Shown piece by piece: positions 38,122 to 49,554 of a stretch of 64,000 bases of DNA (the first letter of the stretch is position 1; every line of letters starts with the position of its first letter). The notes under the pieces were generated by a model, which saw only the letters and a list, made by a program, of their open reading frames with translations, did no database searches and was not told the DNA's origin. The stretch is from Medicago truncatula (taxonomy: Eukaryota > Streptophyta > Magnoliopsida > Fabales > Fabaceae): positions 8,246,001 to 8,310,000 of the forward strand of contig NC_053049.1 in the NCBI RefSeq assembly GCF_003473485.1, given 5' to 3'. A program made the position numbers and the translations under genes.

Positions 38122-38499
38122 CTGTACAAAACAAATTAAAAATAACATAAATACGTGAACAATGTATTTAGGGATTTCCTAAAAACTATATACTTTTAAG
38201 GCATTGACCATAGCATAAAAATCCAAGCAAGTAACATGTAACATATCAATAATTAAACTTAGGCATTCATACAAATCCACACTTACAATCAATCAACAAC
38301 CTAGGCATTTATATAACACATCACATTATGTCATTCTCCAAACTTGCCAAAAAATTTAAAAATCCAAGTTTATAATAATTACAACATATATACATTATAA
38401 AATTGAACATATTTGAAAAAAAAATTACACAAACAAAGCAACATTTTCTCACTTAGACATTTCATCAAACACCTTACGTGCATTCTAAATTAGGAAAGT

Positions 38500-40898
38500 G
38501 TTGTTAGAATCTTCTTACACCACTAAAGTAGCTGACATTGGAGATATGAAGTTGCAATTCACATCCGGAAAGAAAAATAATATTCTATAGGACGTGATGT
38601 ATGCTCCAAAGATATGAAAGAATCTGTATTTCAGATTTCTATTGGATAAGACTGAGTTGACTCAGACTTAAAAGAGAGACATGTGTACCATGCATTCTTG
38701 TGCGAAAAGACTGCGCCTTTGATAATATGTTCAAAATTAAATTCTTCCTTATTTTATAAGTTGTGTGATTTTAATATTTGACATATCAAAATTTATTATG
38801 AGAACAAGCTTTTAATTTTATACTTGAGTAACTTTGACTTAATTCCAAAGTTATATGATTAAACAATTTTATTTTTTGCAGTCAAGTTAAATGAACCAAA
38901 AGTTCATATAAATCAGTGTTTAGAGAATTTGAATCTCTAAACTTTAATAAATTATGATATGTGCAAACTTGATGGCACATAACCTAGAAATGATAAAACG
39001 ATATTTTATCAAATTTATTGGTGACTGCGAATTTTGAAAAATAAAATTGATATGCTTAAAATGTTCAATTTCTATAATGAAAATTGAAATCTATGTTGGA
39101 TAGAGTACCCAAGTCTAAGAACAAAAATTCTAATTAAGAAATTTTTGAAGAAAAGACAATCCAACTTGTCTTATTTTTGAACTTGGGATTGTCTGACATA
39201 AGTTCGGATTTCGAAGCCAAGAGAGTTAAACTCACTAGTAGAGCCTATGAATGTGCATTCATTGGATATGCTATAATTAGGGAAGCTTATAGGTTTTATG
39301 ACTTAAATGCTAAAGTGATCATAAAGTTAAATTATGTTGATTTCTATGAAGCTAGTACCCCTGTAAATTAAAGAATAGTGGGGGCACTAGTGGGGGTAAA
39401 CTAAATTCCCCTTGTATTAAGAACCAGTGGGGGCACTATATCTGATCACATTTGAGTAATCATAAATAGTTATAAAAACATCATATGAGATGTTATAGAA
39501 CCTCGAAGAGGTAAGAAAGCAAGAACTGCTAAAGAGTATGAACCTTATGGTTTATACGTTGGAAGAAGATCCATTAAGCCTTAAAGAAGCTATATCCTCA
39601 TTGGATGCTGAATTATGGCAAGAAACAATAAACGATGAAATGGATTCTCTAAAGTCTAACGAAACATGACACTTAGTTGACTTGCCTCATGGTTGCAAAC
39701 TAATCAGTTGTATATTGAATTTTGGAGGAAATAACTAAAACCTAATGGTATGGTTTATGAATGCAAGGCTATCCTTGTAATAAAAGGTTTTAGACATAGA
39801 AAAATATAGACTTCTTCGACATTCATTCACGAGTCACTAGAACCATATCCATAAGAGTACTAGTCCCTTTAGCCGCAATTCATAACTCGATAGTACTCCA
39901 AATGGATGTGAAAGTTTCCTTTTTTATGGTGAACTAAAAGAAGAAATCTATATGGAACAACCTGAAGGTTTTGTGATTCATGAACAAGAAAACGAAGTTT
40001 GTAAGTTAAACAATTCTTTGTGAGGTCTAACATAAACTTCTAAGGAATCACATGATAAATTTGACATTTTAATGTTAACAAATGAGTATGATGTGAATGA
40101 AAGTGACAAATGTATTTACAACAAATATGTAAATAATATTTGCACGATCATATGTGAAATCATTGTTTATCAACAACATTGATAAGAAAGACCTAGACAA
40201 AGTTGAAGTAATTCTTGGTTTCAAGATTACTAGATCAGAAAAGAGAACTTTTTCGATGAATCTCACAAAGTTGAGAATATCTTAAGGAAATGTAATTATT
40301 TGACTGTAAACTTGCTAGCACACTTTATGATCCAAGTGTAAAACTTTTCAAGAACACTTGAGATGGTGTTAGATAAACAGAATATGTGAGCATCATTGGC
40401 AGTCTTTAAGTATGTCATTGAATGTATTAGACTCGACGTTGGCCACGTCGTGAAACTTTTTTTCAAGTTTACTAGTAGACGCATGAGAAGCATTGCCATG
40501 CTATTGAAAGAGTCATGAGGTGCCTTAAGAAAATTATGACTCTAGTATTACATTATGAGAAGTATCCTATTGTACTTGAATGGTACAAGATACTTATGAG
40601 AAGTATCATATTGTACTTGACTAGTACAAGATACAAATGAGAAGTATCATATCGTACTTGAAGATACAAGATACAAAATAGAACATCATTCAAATGAGTC
40701 GTAAGCGACAGTGGCTGCACATTGAGCATCACTGGAGGAGTTGTTTGTTGAAACAAATGATATTGACTCAATCCACTATGGAATGAATCTGAGATGAAAA
40801 CACTAGAGAAAACTAGTGAAGAAGCGAGTTGAGAAGATGCTTGTTAGTTGAAAAACCTTAGTGGGTGAAATGTTTCCAGAAGTGTTAATTCATTGCTG
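38500..40898 (+). pseudogene. Copia polyprotein remnant, protease/integrase to RNase H
   Basis: Broken frames read ADIGDMKLQFTSGKKNNIL and DVMYAPK near 38530-38620 (gag-pre-integrase region), LTSRAYECAFIGYA near 39225, then the reverse transcriptase core: SLDAELWQETINDEMDSL at 39600, LDVHQMDVK-type text near 39890, LKEEIYMEQPEGFVIHEQEN at about 39940-40000. RNase H text follows to about 40890. Stops and frameshifts are abundant. The remaining RNase H (KIENRYCNGKRR, KVYHVRTDERI) resumes at 48815. Confidence 0.8.
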
Positions 40899-40903
40899 CA
40901 ACA

Positions 40904-42143
40904 TGATGAGATAAAACCGCAAGTGCACGGTCTTATCGAAGTAGTAATAAAGAGTATCGTTCCGACAGGGAGTAGTTCAATTTAATTAACCTTTAGAGAT
41001 GATTAGAAGAGAGAAGAGATTGTAGATTGGGGGTTTTTAAACGGTTGAAAGCAATATAATAAAAGAGCCTTGAGATCGTTGGTTTCATCTAAGTGACAAG
41101 TCCTTCTCAAACCAAAACCATAAGCTTATAATGTTATGTTGGACGTAATTTCTCAAGACAGTTTCTCTTAAGTTCCTCTAGCAACCAAGCCTATTTCGCT
41201 GACTTGATTACTATTGGATTTTGGTTCCTCTAACAACCAAGCCTATTTCGCTGACTTGATTGTTATTAGTTCCCTTGAAGATCGAAACTATATGTCTCAA
41301 AGATTGCAAAGCCTATTTCGCTGACTTTGCAATCATTGTCTGAATTCACTTGTTCGAATATCAAAGCTCCACTTTCGTTTTATGAATTGATATTTGGAAT
41401 AATGGACGAACAATTATCAAACCCTCCACTTTCGTTTCCACAGTTTGATAATGGTTAATCCATGTTAAGACGGTGAATTCAGATAAGAAATTAGGGTTAC
41501 ATAAGATTAAGGCTTAGGGCTTGGTTTGATTATGATTATGTCATTTAGACTTATCCAACAATCCCAAGACAAGAAGAAGTCTACTCACTCATGTTCATCG
41601 TAGACATGGGGGAGAAGAGAGAAAGCATGAAAGTAAAAGACAATAAAATAAAGGAAAGGAAAAGAACTTTATTTAGAAAAGCAAATGTCACTTATTGTAT
41701 TCCAAGTAAAGATGAATATTAGTGATGGCTAGCTACTCTATTTATAGTACACAATTGACTTAAAATCTAAGCAAGTATATTCCAAGAATATTCCTCGGTA
41801 GATTGTGCGCCAAAATAGAATAGCTTGGAGTCAAAGCAAAAGCAGCAAAAGGTCTCTGGAGGGTGGCACGGCCGTGCCAAGGCTAGCACGGGCCGTGCCA
41901 GGCTTCTGACTTGTGGGAGATATATTTTGTTTCCCAATCTTCATTTTTTTGTGTCCAATCTGCTCCAAATCCCTTTCTTTTGCTCCAAGACTCTCTCCAT
42001 CCAATATTCTTCCCTGAAATATAATAAATTGCATTTTAAAGTAAACTATTCTAAAAAGGAAATAATACTAATATAAAATTATATAAAATCTAATTAAAAC
42101 TAAACTAAAAAGCATATTAAAATAACATATAAATGACTCATCA
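40904..42143 (-). repeat. 3' LTR of Athila-type element 2
   Basis: 1240 bp; on the plus strand it reads TGATGAGATAAAACC ... GACTCATCA. The GC-palindrome pair lies near 41866-41899. The polypurine tract abuts it at 42144-42155 (complement TATGAGGGAGTT). Confidence 0.95.
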
Positions 42144-42513
42144 AACTCCCTCATACTTGAATCTTTGCTTGTCCTCAAGCAAAAGGCATAAACATAGTAG
42201 CATCGACAGTTAAATCAAATGACAAATTAATTAAAGCACATGTCTCCTCAAGGGCTTAAATCCCAAAATGTACACTAATCACAAACTCAAGTATTTCTTG
42301 AAATCTTTATTCTACCCAACGATCAAGTTTCAAGTGAGTGTGTGTGTGAAGTCCAACCCTTTTCTTGCTCCTGTATAAGATAGGTATTATGAGGAAACAT
42401 GGTCTAATCCTAGCACTAAACTAACCAAGAAAAATTCCTTCTACAATTCACATAAGAGATATGGGATTTTTTTTGAGAATCTTTGTTCTTTTGCCATATG
42501 CACATTTTAAGTT

Positions 42514-42756
42514 CTTTATTTAAGGAACAACATTTTCACGTAGGAGGTCGGAGGGCCTACCCCCTTCCCCAATCTAGATTCAATGATATTCCTTAAAACA
42601 TCGTCTTCACGTAGGAAGTCGGAGGGCCTACCTCCTTCCCCAATCTAGTTTCAACGATGCTTTTTAAAGTTTTTCTCAAGATAACAATCACCTTCACGTA
42701 GGAAGTCGGAGGGCCTACCTCCTTCCCCAATCTAGATTCAGTGATGAGATCTTGGA
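42514..42756 (-). ncRNA. Three-copy hairpin array of element 2
   Basis: Same array as at 33362-33598. The left stem of copy 2 reads CATCGTT here and CATTGTT in element 1. Both pair with the unchanged GACGATG, the element 2 base giving C-G where element 1 has U-G, so the difference preserves the stem. Confidence 0.65.
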
Positions 42757-43292
42757 ATTATTTGGCTTTTTGGCTTTTTATGATCTCCCTTATACTCACT
42801 TATACTACTGGCGCTTTGAGAATTTTTAAAGGTTAATGTACCACTAAGATTAGAACGCGTTTCCTTAAAATACCCATTCATACATTCACTCAAGGGAAGC
42901 AACTTTGTGTTTTTCTTATTGGAGAATTTTATTCACTTTAAAACAAGATGTGGTTATATCAAGAAGACTTAAAACACAAGAGTTTGCTTTCATGTACAAG
43001 AATCAACAAAATAAGAGGAGACAATGAAAAATTTTGTGTCATGATTTTTTTTTCAATAAAAATTAGCTGCTTAACTATGCCTTTTACAATAAAACAAAAC
43101 AAAAGAATGAAGTTCAAGGGAGTTTGGAAACACTACGACTAAAGACACTTTATTAGGCTCCCCCCACACTTAGGAGAAGCATTGTCCTCAATGATTCAAG
43201 GGAAAAGAAAAATAAAAGAGAAGGAGAGGTGGAAGAGTGAGATAGAGATGGAAGAGATAAGGTGAAAAAGAGGAAGAGGAAAGCTCACATTT

Positions 43293-44543
43293 TTATTGAG
43301 GTCCATAGGGAGGGCCCTGAAGGTGTAAGTGTTGCATCATGTTCCGAAGCATTCGGTTATTTTCTTCGGATATGCGGTTGCCTCGTAGGACATCATTTCT
43401 TAGCCCAGATAATTCAACACCTTGCCTTTGTTGCTCGGTGCTTATCCTTTGTACCTCGGTTTGCATCCATGCCCATCTTTCATTGTTGTCGTTATGGTCA
43501 TGGGGCTCTTCCTCATGGTGCATCTGGGCACCTTCTTCGTCACCTTGATTATGCTCTTCATGTACCTGTAATCCATCACCAACATACAACAAATTTTCCT
43601 CCACCTCGGGGTTAGTCCGAGATGGGTTAGGAAGTAGAAATAAAAGTGGTATGCGAAGTTGAAGTGCATAAGTCATGGGTGGGTGAATTTTAATGAAGTT
43701 CATAGCAACAAGAGTTTCAATATTAAGTCTATTGTTGCCCTCAATTGGATTTATCCCATCTTCCTCACCTACTCCAAACTTTTTAGCGATGAAGGTAATG
43801 ATACCACCGACTACTATCTCAGCTCTATTGTCAGGTCTAGCTCCTATGGAGGAAAGGTAGTCAAGTAGGTAGAAACAAGTATTAACGGGGTTGTTATTAA
43901 GCATTGCCCAAAGCATAAAAAGTTCATCCGTCCTAGTTGTTCCTACTTCTTTTCTACCCCAAATTGTACAAGCCATGACTCTCTGGAGGTATCTAAGCAC
44001 GGGGTTGTGAATGTTACTAGCCTTGTTGTTGCGAGGATTGTATTGCCTTAACCCGGTAATGCGTTTCCAAAAGAGAGCGGGGTCATAGTGTTCCGACTTT
44101 AAATTTGGATTCCAAGAGTCATGGATGAACCCCGCATTTGCAAAGTCCATCTCTAAACAGAAATTTTCAAGAGACATCTCATAATCCATATTCAAAAGTC
44201 GGAAGGAAACTCTATGATCGGGGTTGTCAAAATTCACCTTATCCTTCGTAAATTCAATAGAACTTAAGAATTCATAAGTGAAATTTTCGAAGCCCTTCAT
44301 AGGTCTAAGCATGTCAACCCATCCTAAATTTCCTAGTAAGCTAAACACATTATCCCTTAGTCCTAGCACACTCAAAGTATAAGGATCTGGATATCGACAA
44401 GGATGCAAAGGTTTAGAGAGAAGAATTTTATACCTGTCCCTTTGCTTGGTGTCCTTAAAGATTATTCCATGATTCTTGGCTTGAGTTTTCTTTTTTTGTT
44501 GTGGTCCTCCGGAAGAGCTTGCTCCACCTTTCCTAGATGCCAT
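43293..44543 (-). CDS. ATHILA ORF1-type protein of element 2 (intact)
   Basis: 416 aa from ATG 44543 (MASRKGGASSSGG, a basic Ser/Gly-rich start). Then KQRDRYKILLSKPLHPCRYP, LLGNLGWVDMLRPMKG, FTYEFLSSIEFTKDKVNF and LNMDYEMSLENFCLEMDF, typical of ATHILA ORF1-like proteins. TIWGRKEVGTTRTDELFML and LLDYLSSIGARPDNRAEIVV follow. The tail has an acidic/His-rich patch and a Gln/Asn-rich coiled segment (QRISTEQQRQGVELSGLRND). No transmembrane span or signal peptide is evident, so an envelope role is not supported. Function unknown; its position downstream of gag-pro matches other Athila elements. Confidence 0.85.
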   Translation of the reverse strand: MASRKGGASSSGGPQQKKKTQAKNHGIIFKDTKQRDRYKILLSKPLHPCRYPDPYTLSVLGLRDNVFSLLGNLGWVDMLRPMKGFENFTYEFLSSIEFTKDKVNFDNPDHRVSFRLLNMDYEMSLENFCLEMDFANAGFIHDSWNPNLKSEHYDPALFWKRITGLRQYNPRNNKASNIHNPVLRYLQRVMACTIWGRKEVGTTRTDELFMLWAMLNNNPVNTCFYLLDYLSSIGARPDNRAEIVVGGIITFIAKKFGVGEEDGINPIEGNNRLNIETLVAMNFIKIHPPMTYALQLRIPLLFLLPNPSRTNPEVEENLLYVGDGLQVHEEHNQGDEEGAQMHHEEEPHDHNDNNERWAWMQTEVQRISTEQQRQGVELSGLRNDVLRGNRISEENNRMLRNMMQHLHLQGPPYGPQ

Positions 44544-44972
44544 TTTATCCAGAACCTTGGTTGACCGTTTGTGTTGTGGGTGAGGGTTGGGTTTTGAGAA
44601 ATGTTTTGAGTAGAAAAGGTTGGTTGGGTGATGGGGTTGGGGTTTGAGTAAGTGTTAGGAGTTGGATTGGGTGAATTGATGAAGAATTTGTTGGTTTTTA
44701 GGTAGGTGAATGGGGGCTACGAATTTGATGATATTTGGGAGGGATGGAGGAAAGTTGTTTTTGATTGATGGGTTATGATTGAAATGGGTTTGTGAATGAT
44801 TGGGTGAAGAAATTATGTGAAATGGTAAGGTTTTGGGGGAGATATGGAAGCTTTGAAATTCTATGGTTATGGAGGTTTTTGAGAGAAGTGTAAATGGAGA
44901 GAAAGTTTGTGGTGGAGAATGAGGGAAGAAGAAGATGAAAAGGTGGGTTTATCCTTACCTGTAGTCGGGCAC

Positions 44973-45080
44973 GGCCGTGCCAACCTTAGCACGGGCCGTG
45001 CCAACTTTCTGGATTTAAACTGGCATTTGGATGGTTAAGGTCTGGCACGGCCGTGCCAGTGTGAGCACGGGCCGTGCCAA
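44973..45080 (-). repeat. Two GC-rich palindrome pairs, inter-ORF spacer of element 2
   Basis: GGCACGGCCGTGCC and GCACGGGCCGTGC pairs at about 44968-45003 and 45043-45080, same order and spacing as in element 1. Confidence 0.85.
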
Positions 45081-45246
45081 GGTTTTGGACAGTGGCCTCA
45101 AAATTTTTCTCGTTTTGCTTGAATCACCTTCGGACTATTACCTACAGAATAACTTAAAAACAAAAACGAAAGCAGTTAAATACGTGGGTTGCCTCCCACG
45201 AAGCGCTTCTTTATAGTCATTAGCTTGACGTTATAAGAAAGTGTCC

Positions 45247-47430
45247 TTAGAATGGGTCAAAGAGGTCATGTTGTGTAGATGGCGCTAATAAGCGTTCTTT
45301 CACTTTATGACCTTTGATCATATTACAAGAGTAGAGGGCGGGACCTTTCATATAATTCTCCAACTCAAATCCTATCAACTCATCACTCACTTGAAAAACA
45401 ATCCTACCATTTTGAACATCTACTATAGCACCCGCAGTTGCGAGAAAGGGTCGTCCTAAGATTATAGGGCATGCATTGTCCTCATCTATGTCAAGCACCA
45501 TGAAATCAGTTGGGATTTCCATCCCTTCTATTTTGACGGGGACGTCCTCGACATATCCGACAGGTTGTATATCAGAACGATCGGCTAACTTCAATGTTGT
45601 GTCGGTAGGCTTTAGCTTGCCCAACCCCAGCCTTGTAAAGAGGGGTAGGGGCAACAGACTAACACTAGCTCCTAAGTCACACAAGGCATGGTTTAAGGTT
45701 TCATTCCCTATCATACAAGGGATGGCAAAACTTCCGGGATCTCTAAGCTTAGTAGGTGGCTTCTTGATGATTGTACTAGTGTCCCTTGTCAAAGCTATTG
45801 TTTCATTATGATCTATAGCCTTTTTCTTTGAAAAAATTTCTTTTAAAAGCTTGGCGTATAGAGGCATACGAGACAAGGCTTCAGCATAGGGGATTTTAAC
45901 GCAAATGTTTCGAATTATGTTAAAGAGTTTAGTGAATTGAGCCTCCGAGTTGAGCTTAGTAGGCCTTAAAGGTGTTGGGGCTTTGTTCTTATCAAGTTGT
46001 TTCTCACCTTTTATCACACCATTCTTACTTAGACACCTAACACTCTCCTTCTTGACATTTTTGGCCTTAGTAACAGTCTCTTCTATCTTACTACCCCCCA
46101 GAAAAATAGCGTTGACATGAGCTTTGGGGTTTGTTTCAGGTTGACCGGGAAAGACTCCCGGTGTTTGAGAAGAGGTGGCCACTTGCTGGGCCACTTGGGA
46201 GATTTGGGTCTCAAGCATTTTGGTGTGTGTGGCGATGGAATCAACCTTGGTATTGAGCTTGGAGAGAGAGTCGTTCAGAGATCCTGTTTGGTTTTTTAAC
46301 TCTTGAAGTTGTTTATTTTGATTCATCATGCAATTTTCCAACATTATTTCCAAACTAGATTTCTGAGCTACTCTCTGGTTGTTTGTATAGCCAGGTGGTG
46401 CTGTTTGCCCATAGGAACCTTGAGGATTTTTGTAAAATTTTTGATTTGGCCTCATTCCTTGGTTGTATTGAGCGTAATTTAGTTGCTCAATATTGGCAGC
46501 ACTACCTAACTGACAATCAACACCTGTATGACCAGTTATACCACAGACTTCACAAGTAGGGGATGCAGGAGAAGGTGGGGCAGCATTAACATTAAGTTTT
46601 TCAATTTTTTGTGTTAATGCCTCAACCTTAGCAGCAAGGTGGTTATATTCAGAGACTTCGTATATACCTGCCTCTTTCTTAGAGGGAGTAGGAGTGGTGA
46701 CCGCTCTTTCGTTGGTCCATTGATAGTGATTTTGAGCCATGTCCTCAATCAAAGCGTAAGCCTCCGTGTAGTTTTTGTTCATTAGAGCTCCACCTGCAGC
46801 TGCATCAACAGACATTTTAGTGGTATATGTCAAGCCATTATAAAACGTGTGGACTATAAGCCACTTCTCTAGGCCATGGTGGGGACAAAGTCTAAGCATT
46901 TCCTTGAAACGCTCCCACGCCTCATAGAGAGACTCCCCATCTTTTTGATTGAAACGCGTAATTTGGTCTCTAAGCTTAGCTGTTTTAGATGGGGGGAAAA
47001 ATCGGGCGAGGAATGCTCGCCTCATATCGTCCCATGAAGTAATGGAACCGACTTCTAGGGAATGGAACCAAGCGCCAGCTCTATCCCTTAAGGAAAAGGG
47101 AAAGAGATGAAGTCTTACGGCTTCTTGGTTCTCTTTTATGGTGCCACTGAGTCTAAGGAAGGAAGAAATATGGAGATTTGGATCCTCAGTGGGTGATCCA
47201 GAAAACTGGTTTTGCTGCACTAAATTGAGTAGTGCAGGCTTGACTTCGAAGTTATTACCCGCAACCGTTGGGTACACGATAATAGCTTGTGGCTCTTCCG
47301 TTGAAGGAGTAGCATACTCTTTGAGAGTACGTTCAGCCATAGCGGTATTATTTTGTGCCTCTCTCTTTTTCTTATGCAAAAACCTTTCGATCTCAGGAAT
47401 AAATTCTCCGAGACTTTTACTTCTTCGCAT
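45247..47430 (-). CDS. Gag-protease polyprotein of Athila-type element 2
   Basis: 727 aa from ATG 47430, the same length as in element 1. Gag domain (HLFPFSLRDRAGAWFHSL), CCHC knuckle CEVCGITGHTGVDC, and protease active site DLGASVSLLP with ILGRPFLATAGAIVDV. Changes against element 1 are scattered substitutions without indels, as expected of two copies that both came from a translated source. The start is placed at MRRSKS because no ATG precedes it in frame. Confidence 0.93.
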   Translation of the reverse strand: MRRSKSLGEFIPEIERFLHKKKREAQNNTAMAERTLKEYATPSTEEPQAIIVYPTVAGNNFEVKPALLNLVQQNQFSGSPTEDPNLHISSFLRLSGTIKENQEAVRLHLFPFSLRDRAGAWFHSLEVGSITSWDDMRRAFLARFFPPSKTAKLRDQITRFNQKDGESLYEAWERFKEMLRLCPHHGLEKWLIVHTFYNGLTYTTKMSVDAAAGGALMNKNYTEAYALIEDMAQNHYQWTNERAVTTPTPSKKEAGIYEVSEYNHLAAKVEALTQKIEKLNVNAAPPSPASPTCEVCGITGHTGVDCQLGSAANIEQLNYAQYNQGMRPNQKFYKNPQGSYGQTAPPGYTNNQRVAQKSSLEIMLENCMMNQNKQLQELKNQTGSLNDSLSKLNTKVDSIATHTKMLETQISQVAQQVATSSQTPGVFPGQPETNPKAHVNAIFLGGSKIEETVTKAKNVKKESVRCLSKNGVIKGEKQLDKNKAPTPLRPTKLNSEAQFTKLFNIIRNICVKIPYAEALSRMPLYAKLLKEIFSKKKAIDHNETIALTRDTSTIIKKPPTKLRDPGSFAIPCMIGNETLNHALCDLGASVSLLPLPLFTRLGLGKLKPTDTTLKLADRSDIQPVGYVEDVPVKIEGMEIPTDFMVLDIDEDNACPIILGRPFLATAGAIVDVQNGRIVFQVSDELIGFELENYMKGPALYSCNMIKGHKVKERLLAPSTQHDLFDPF

Positions 47431-47545
47431 AAGAAACCGAGAACCCAAGAAGTTAGTGGTAAAAACAAAAGAAAGAAAAATAGAAGAGAAGAGAAAAGAG
47501 AAGAGAGTTCTAATCACTAAGAAAGAGTTAATTAAATTAGTTTAC

Positions 47546-47563
47546 TCCCCGGCAGCGGCGCCA
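47546..47563 (-). other. Primer-binding site, element 2
   Basis: TGGCGCCGCTGCCGGGGA on the minus strand, identical to element 1, including the C that differs from the tRNA-Asp complement as I recall it. Confidence 0.8.
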
Positions 47564-47569
47564 AAAACT

Positions 47570-48809
47570 TGATGAGATAAAACCGCAAGTGCACGGTCTT
47601 ACCGAAGTAGTAATAAAGAGTATCGTTCCGACAGGGAGTAGTTCAATTTAATTAACCTTTAGAGATGATTAAAAGTGAGAAGAGATTGTAGATTGGGGGT
47701 TTTTAAACGGTTGAAAGCAATATAATAAAAGAGCCTTGGGATCGTTGGTTTCATCTAAGTGACAAGTCCTTCTCAAACCAAAACCATAAGCTTATAATGT
47801 TATGTTGGACCTAATTTCTCAAGACAGTTTCTCTTAAGTTCCTCTAGCAACCAAACCTATTTCGCTGACTTGATTACTATTGGATTTTGGTTCCTCTAAC
47901 AACCAAGCCTATTTCGCTGACTTGATTGTTATTAGTTCCCTTGAAGATCGAAACTATATGTCTCAAAGATTGCAAAGCCTATTTCGCTGACTTTGCAATC
48001 CTTGTCTGAATTCACTTGTTCGAATATCAAAGCTCCACTTTCGTTTTATGAATTGATATTTGGAATAATGGACGAACAATTATCAAACCCTCCACTTTCG
48101 TTTCCACAGTTTGATAATGGTTAATCCATGTTAAGACGGTGAATTCAGATAAGAAATTAGGGTTACATAAGATTAAGGCTTAGGGCTTGGTTTGATTAGG
48201 ATTATGTCATTTAGACTTATCCAACAATCCCAAGACAAGAAGAAGTCTACTCACTCATGTTCATCGTAGACATGGGGGAGAAGAGAGAAAGCATGAAAGT
48301 AAAAGACAATAAAATAAAGGAAAGGAAAAGAACTTTATTTAGAAAAGCAAATGTCACTTATTGTATTCCAAGTAAAGATGAATATTAGTGATGGCTAGCT
48401 ACTCTACTTATAGTACACAATTGACTTAAAATCTAAGCAAGTATATTCCAAGAATATTCCTCGGTAGATTGTGCGCCAAAATAGAATAGCTTGGAGTCAA
48501 AGCAAAAGCAGCAAAAGGTCTCTGGAGGGTGGCACGGCCGTGCCAAGGCTAGCACGGGCCGTGCCAGGCTTCTGACTTGTGGGAGATATATTTTGTTTCC
48601 CAATCTTCATGTTTTTGTGTCCAATCTGCTCCAAACCCCTTTCTTTTGCTCCAAGACTCTCTCCATCCAATATTCTTCCCTGAAATATAATAAATTGCAT
48701 TTTAAAGTAAACTATTCTAAAAAGGAAATAATACTAATATAAAATTATATAAAATCTAATTAAAACTAAACTAAAAAGCATATTAAAATAACATATAAAT
48801 GACTCATCA
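47570..48809 (-). repeat. 5' LTR of Athila-type element 2
   Basis: 1240 bp, TGATGAG...CTCATCA on the minus strand. It contains the same palindrome pair (about 48532-48566), the TATA region and the CGAAA-loop hairpin array (about 47846-48150). One stem base differs from the other LTR (AAGCC to AAACC on the plus strand) but still allows a G-U pair. Confidence 0.95.
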
Positions 48810-48814
48810 CAACA

Positions 48815-49543
48815 TATTACAAAATTGAGAATCGTTATTGCAATGGCAAGAGGCGATTATTAAGGCACGAACACATAGGATTAGAGAGCTAGCTACTATC
48901 AAAAGGAACGGTTAAAGTATATCATGTACGTACTGATGAAAGAATTAGTAAATCATTTGACGAAAGGAATTACTAGAAAGAAAGTCCTAAACACATCCAA
49001 TAGGATGGGACTAATGCTTATAGATCACTAAGTGATGGGAATCCGACCTACATGATTGGAGATCCCAAGACCTAGGTTCAATGGGTAATAACAAGTCATG
49101 AAGTGGTAAAACATACTATGATAAGGTTTAAGAAAGCATGATCCTGCAGCGAAAGAAGGATGAGGTAATAGAAACTCTTAATGAGGTCTATACTCTATGT
49201 TGAGTGGGGTACCTAGTTACAAGAGTACCCTTGATAAACTCACCTATATGAATGTGGAACTGAGGCCGGTCCTATGAAATTTAGAGGCAGAATTCCTATA
49301 GTGTTCATTAAAACTGGGATACACGTGCAAGGCCATAAACACACCGACTTATAGAATACACCTTAAGGAAAAGGTTTGTGTGCGAGTTCTATGTCTGAGA
49401 TAGAGTTCAATGCTATAGGAAACAATTGACAAGTCAGAGTATTATCCGCTATGCAAAGGTTCAATTTGTTTGCAACACCTTTGTTTATTAGCAACCTTAT
49501 GGAAACGTCTTTGACGTTATTGTTGAAATCATTTTTTAAATTC
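48815..49543 (+). pseudogene. Copia RNase H end and 3' non-coding region
   Basis: Continuation of the split copia polyprotein: KIENRYCNGKRR, then SKGTVKVYHVRTDERISK and DERNY-KES (the RNase H C-terminal text of Ty1-copia), with stops. It leads into the polypurine tract at 49544. Confidence 0.75.
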
Positions 49544-49554
49544 AAGTGGGAGAT

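Larger units (their letters stand above)
40904..48809 (-). mobile_element. Athila-type LTR retrotransposon 2, complete but lacking pol
   Basis: 7906 bp in minus orientation, flanked by CAACA (40899-40903 and 48810-48814). It has the same architecture as element 1: LTR, tRNA-Asp-type primer site, gag-protease, palindrome spacer, ORF2, hairpin array, polypurine tract, LTR. The pol region is absent in the same place. The two LTRs differ at about eleven positions by eye, so this insertion is somewhat older than element 1 but still recent. Both ORFs are open from ATG to stop. Confidence 0.93.

Noticed and set aside
43262..43615. 117-residue open frame antisense to ORF2 of the Athila elements (also 32504-32857)
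   Set aside because: Exact mirror of the ORF2 3' end in another frame; the same shadow appears in both elements.
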